NCBI GenBank assembly: GCA_000436075.1
Contig: FR884623.1
Span: forward strand, 38,160 to 46,607
Direction: 5' to 3'
Length of the DNA stretch: 8,448 bases
Origin: Eggerthella sp. CAG:209
GTDB lineage: Bacteria; Actinomycetota; Coriobacteriia; Coriobacteriales; Eggerthellaceae
Shown one piece after another: positions 6,052 to 8,448 of this stretch. Made by a program: the position numbers and the translations under genes. The notes below the pieces were generated by a model. The model was not told the origin of the DNA, searched no databases, and saw only the letters and a program-made list of their open reading frames with translations. Each line of letters starts with the position of its first letter. The first letter of the stretch is position 1.

Positions 6052-7223
6052 ATCGTTGCATATTGAGAAACTCCCACGCAGAACTGTGTTAAGTCGGCTT
6101 CGCGAAGGAAGGCTCGCTCAGTTTCGTTGCTTTCTTCGGTTTCCAGGAAGATGAAGCCGAGGGCACCTGTTTGCCGAGGATCAAAACGATAAAACGCTTG
6201 TAGCCCCTCAAAATGAGAAAGGAACCCATCGTAGTCAAAGCCGCACTCCCCTGCCGCCAATTTCTTGGGAGCGGGAAGGTAGCCCATGCAGTACAGTTTG
6301 CCTTCCTTGCCTTTCAGCAACTCGTTCCAGTTGGGCCTTATATCATGCAAAAAATAATCGTAAGTATGGAAACCATAGGCATGATAGGCAACCTCGGTGC
6401 CGCAGATACCTGCAAAACGAAGCGGGTTGAACTCGATGGGCGTAATCACGCCATTGCTCATGCGAGCCTCCACATGCACAGGGAAGTCTTTCACACCAAC
6501 ATGCCCGTTTACCTCCGTGAGCCACGAGGCAAACGCCGGAGCATACTCACGGACCACCGAAGCGCCCGTGACGTAACAGCGATCGCTCGTATCGGCGGCA
6601 TTGGCATATTCATGACGGAGCACATCGAGCACTACCGCTTCGCCGTTTTCATCGAAGAAAGCATCGACCGCAAATTCCGTGCCCTCCAAATACGACTCGA
6701 CCACAAACGAGCCTTCGTCTAAAGCGCTTTTGGCATAGCGGGAACGCCACACTGCCATGTTTTCGTCGATGTCAGCGAGAGCCGCATCCCACTGCTGACG
6801 AGACTCAACAACGTACACGCCCACGCTGCAGTAACCCACATTGGGTTTCAGCACGAACGGCGTGCTGAAATCTTCAAAGCATACTTCCTTGAGCTGAGCC
6901 GTGGGTATTTCGCGGTACTCAAGGCTTGGGTACATTGGCGCCAACAACTTGCGTATGCGCGCTTTATCCTTGAACGTGGCGATGGCCTCTGTTACGGCTT
7001 CGTCTTCAATATGCTGAGCAATCCAACTGAAGGCATTTTCAGACGTGCAAATAAGACGCCCACCCGCGTTTACGCACGCAGCAAATTCTTCATCACCCAG
7101 AGCTTTGATGCTGTGACGCTCAAGAATCTTCTCGGCCATGCTGTTCAGTAGCACCGGCTCCTGGGTGTATTCCAAGTATTCAATAAGCTCAGGAGCCGCA
7201 AACGGCTCGTCGATGATCATCAT
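6036..7223 (-). CDS. ATP-grasp domain enzyme, substrate unknown
   Basis: A 395-residue protein with the ATP-grasp fold, which joins a carboxylate to an amine or similar nucleophile through an acyl-phosphate at the cost of ATP. Visible motifs: PFVLKPNVGYCSVGVYVV (122-139), with Lys126 as the ATP-phosphate ligand; FVVESYLEGTEFAVDAFF (173-190), the adenine-side strand and hinge; and VEARMSNGVITPIEFNPLRF (251-270), where Glu252, Glu264 and Asn266 fit the Mg-binding set. Residues 1-95 would be the pre-ATP-grasp part, and the last 100 residues a lid or accessory domain. AAAGGA lies 9 nt before ATG 7223; the next codon is also ATG, so either could be used. No precursor peptide, ligase partner or transporter gene is fused or overlapping. 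The EamA gene upstream has the same direction but is separated by 192 bp and a repeat. It could act on amino acids or a small peptide; the sequence does not say which. Confidence 0.88.
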   Translation of the reverse strand: MMIIDEPFAAPELIEYLEYTQEPVLLNSMAEKILERHSIKALGDEEFAACVNAGGRLICTSENAFSWIAQHIEDEAVTEAIATFKDKARIRKLLAPMYPSLEYREIPTAQLKEVCFEDFSTPFVLKPNVGYCSVGVYVVESRQQWDAALADIDENMAVWRSRYAKSALDEGSFVVESYLEGTEFAVDAFFDENGEAVVLDVLRHEYANAADTSDRCYVTGASVVREYAPAFASWLTEVNGHVGVKDFPVHVEARMSNGVITPIEFNPLRFAGICGTEVAYHAYGFHTYDYFLHDIRPNWNELLKGKEGKLYCMGYLPAPKKLAAGECGFDYDGFLSHFEGLQAFYRFDPRQTGALGFIFLETEESNETERAFLREADLTQFCVGVSQYATMPQPA

Positions 7224-7384
7224 AAGCAGGTCCTTTCAATGCAGCTGAATTGCACGTTGATGCGAACAAGGACACTTTATCTTTTCTTCGCCCGAGACGA
7301 GAAGAAACTCAGCCTAGGGCCACCCATCGCATATAAAGCCCGCTACTGCACACACCTCAGATAGCGTCCTTGCAAGGCATATGC
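7224..7384 (-). promoter_or_regulatory. Upstream region of the ATP-grasp gene
   Basis: A 161-bp gap that should hold the promoter of the ATP-grasp gene. A dyad TTTCTTC (7283-7289) / GAAGAAA (7301-7307) with an 11-bp centre, and a minus-strand GATAAA just downstream of it, are the only promoter- or operator-like signals I see. Neither makes a convincing -35/-10 pair. Confidence 0.25.
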
Positions 7385-7414
7385 GGAAAAATAGGGACAG
7401 GTCCCGTTTTCCCA
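7385..7414 (-). repeat. Palindromic dispersed repeat, copy 3, at the 3' end of the EamA gene
   Basis: Read on the minus strand: TGGGAAAACGGGACC, then TGTCCCTATTTTTCC. It begins 2 nt after the EamA transporter stop codon. As RNA it would fold into a hairpin with paired GGGAAAA/TTTTTCC arms and end in a U-rich stretch, so it may also serve as the transporter gene's terminator. Confidence 0.75.
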
Positions 7415-7415
7415 A

Positions 7416-8285
7416 TCATGCCCAAATGCTCATAGCGAGCATACCCGCCACAATAAGCGCCAAGCCTACGCCCGATTTCGGCGTAAGACGCTCCCCAAAA
7501 ACAATCCAAGCAAAGGCAATGGAAACAAGGATGGAAAGCTTGTCTATCTGCACCACAACACTTACTTGACCTGCAGAAATCGCGTAATAGAAGAACAGCC
7601 AAGAAACACCTGTGGCGATACCCGATGCCACCAGGAAACCTAATTCCCGCACATCAACGTGGCGCACTTGCGACAGCTTTCCCCTGCCTGCCACAATCAC
7701 CCATGCCATCACCAGCACAAAACAGGTGCGAATGGCGGTTGCCAAGTTCGATTCAACGCCCTCGATACCCACCTTCGCCAGCACCGAAGTAAGGGCAGCG
7801 AACACCGCTGCCAACAGCGCATACGCCAACCAGACACGGCTTTGTCCTCCTGAAGCCCCCTGTTTCTTCTCGATCATCATGAGGGTTCCCACGGCAATCA
7901 CCGCGGTGCCAACAAGCTTCACTTCTAAATGGCTCGTTTCGCCAAATAGCACGATTGCCAACAGTACCGCCATGACAGTGCTGGATTTATCAACGGGAAC
8001 AACCTTGTTTACGTCGCCCAGGGAAAGCGCCTTGAAGTAACAGATCCACGAACCACCCGTCGCCAAGCCAGAAAGAGCAAGGAACAACCAAGACCGCGGA
8101 GTTATCTGAGCGACAGTATTGCCCGACCCCACCACAGCAACCATGATCCACGCAAACACCAGCACCACCAAAGTACGCAGCGCCGTGGCAATATCAGAAT
8201 CGGTTTCAGAAAGGCCGCACTTGGCCAAAATCGAAGTTATGCCCGCAAAAAACGCTGAGGCAACGGCGGCCATCACCCAAGACAT
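7416..8285 (-). CDS. EamA-family membrane transporter (two EamA repeats)
   Basis: Integral membrane protein of the drug/metabolite transporter superfamily, 289 residues with about ten hydrophobic segments. It is an internal duplication. The first half begins MSWVMAAVASAFFAGITSILAKCG and the second VWLAYALLAAVFAALTSVLAKVG. Each half later carries SNLATAIRT- or SDIATALRT-like, GxATGxSWxxxxxA and VDKSS/IDKLS followed by a VLFGE/VFGE segment. Single-repeat homologues of this kind act as dimers; here both halves are in one chain. The substrate is unknown. I chose ATG 8285: AAAGGAAG lies 11 nt upstream, whereas the alternative GTG at 8297 abuts that same purine run and would leave no spacing. The gene is flanked by repeat copies 3 and 4, one at each end. 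It lies in the same direction as the ATP-grasp gene but is probably a separate transcript. Confidence 0.88.
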   Translation of the reverse strand: MSWVMAAVASAFFAGITSILAKCGLSETDSDIATALRTLVVLVFAWIMVAVVGSGNTVAQITPRSWLFLALSGLATGGSWICYFKALSLGDVNKVVPVDKSSTVMAVLLAIVLFGETSHLEVKLVGTAVIAVGTLMMIEKKQGASGGQSRVWLAYALLAAVFAALTSVLAKVGIEGVESNLATAIRTCFVLVMAWVIVAGRGKLSQVRHVDVRELGFLVASGIATGVSWLFFYYAISAGQVSVVVQIDKLSILVSIAFAWIVFGERLTPKSGVGLALIVAGMLAMSIWA

Positions 8286-8303
8286 ACAAACAAACACTTC
8301 CTT

Positions 8304-8333
8304 TGGGAAAATAGGGGCAGGTAGCGTTCCCCA
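8304..8333 (-). repeat. Palindromic dispersed repeat, copy 4 (diverged)
   Basis: Read on the minus strand: TGGGGAACGCTACC, then TGCCCCTATTTTCCCA. It is the most diverged copy but keeps the core and both outer arms. It ends directly at the AAAGGAAG ribosome binding site of the EamA gene, so an RNA hairpin formed by it would sit against the ribosome binding site. Confidence 0.65.
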
Positions 8334-8402
8334 CTCTGAAGGGGCCAGTAGTCATCGCATAACGTCAGGCTCCCATTGCAGAAAATGCTCCGATCAAGAG
8401 AA
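8334..8402. other. Gap between repeat copies 4 and 5
   Basis: About 70 bp with no gene and no clear promoter. The EamA promoter is expected here or inside the neighbouring repeats, but no good -35/-10 pair is visible on the minus strand. Confidence 0.4.
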
Positions 8403-8430
8403 TGGGAAAACGGTACCTGTCCCTATCCCA
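8403..8430 (+). repeat. Palindromic dispersed repeat, copy 5
   Basis: TGGGAAAACGGTACC followed by TGTCCCTATCCCA; the right arm is shortened by three bases relative to copy 2. Plus orientation, like copies 1 and 2. It lies near the right edge of the window, upstream of the EamA gene. Confidence 0.72.
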
Positions 8431-8448
8431 TTACAGTCTGAGATAAGT

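Noticed and set aside
6213..6722. Plus-strand open frame of 169 codons
   Set aside because: Antisense to the ATP-grasp gene, whose motifs are intact; no start signal.
7612..8040. Plus-strand open frame of 142 codons, rich in Thr/Ser/Ala
   Set aside because: Antisense to the EamA transporter; hydrophobic codons read backwards give this composition.
4040..8430. The palindromic repeats as a CRISPR array
   Set aside because: Copies are in both orientations, separated by hundreds to thousands of bases including whole genes, with no regular spacers.

Overview
This window comes from a bacterium of roughly 50-55% GC (judged by eye). The small flavodoxin, the class I methyltransferase and the two-repeat EamA transporter resemble versions common in anaerobic Gram-positive bacteria. 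My best guess for the host is an anaerobic actinomycete of the Coriobacteriia/Eggerthellaceae type. That is inference from protein style only; no taxonomic marker is present.

Left part (1-3745, minus strand): the start of a BREX phage-defence operon, read right to left as brxA (DUF1819), brxB (DUF1788) and brxC (large P-loop ATPase). brxC runs off the left edge of the window. The genes are packed tightly: brxA stop TAA is followed at once by the brxB ATG, and brxB and brxC share an ATGA overlap. The order A-B-C is that of type 1 BREX, so pglX, pglZ and brxL would be expected beyond position 1. The most interesting feature is at the 5' end of brxA. A run of nine G lies just after the only ATG that has a good ribosome binding site, and with nine G that ATG leads to a stop after 12 codons. 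Ten (or seven) G would join it to the brxA frame. This looks like a slippage-based ON/OFF switch on the first gene of the defence operon.

Middle (3746-4706): a divergent intergenic region with a weak brx promoter candidate, a LexA-like dyad and a palindromic repeat. It is followed by a plus-strand flavodoxin gene whose promoter is covered by a 20-bp dyad operator, and by a hairpin between convergent genes.

Right part (4707-8448): three separate minus-strand genes: a SAM-dependent methyltransferase, an ATP-grasp enzyme of unknown substrate, and an EamA-type membrane transporter. A 588-bp gene-free stretch (5448-6035) holds inverted repeats and hairpins.

Five copies of a ~30-bp palindromic element (half-site core GGGACAGGTCCC inside GGGAAAA...TTTTCCC arms) lie between genes from 4040 to 8430, in both orientations. 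They look like a REP/MITE-type dispersed repeat. No tRNA, rRNA, CRISPR array, transposase gene or replication origin was seen.
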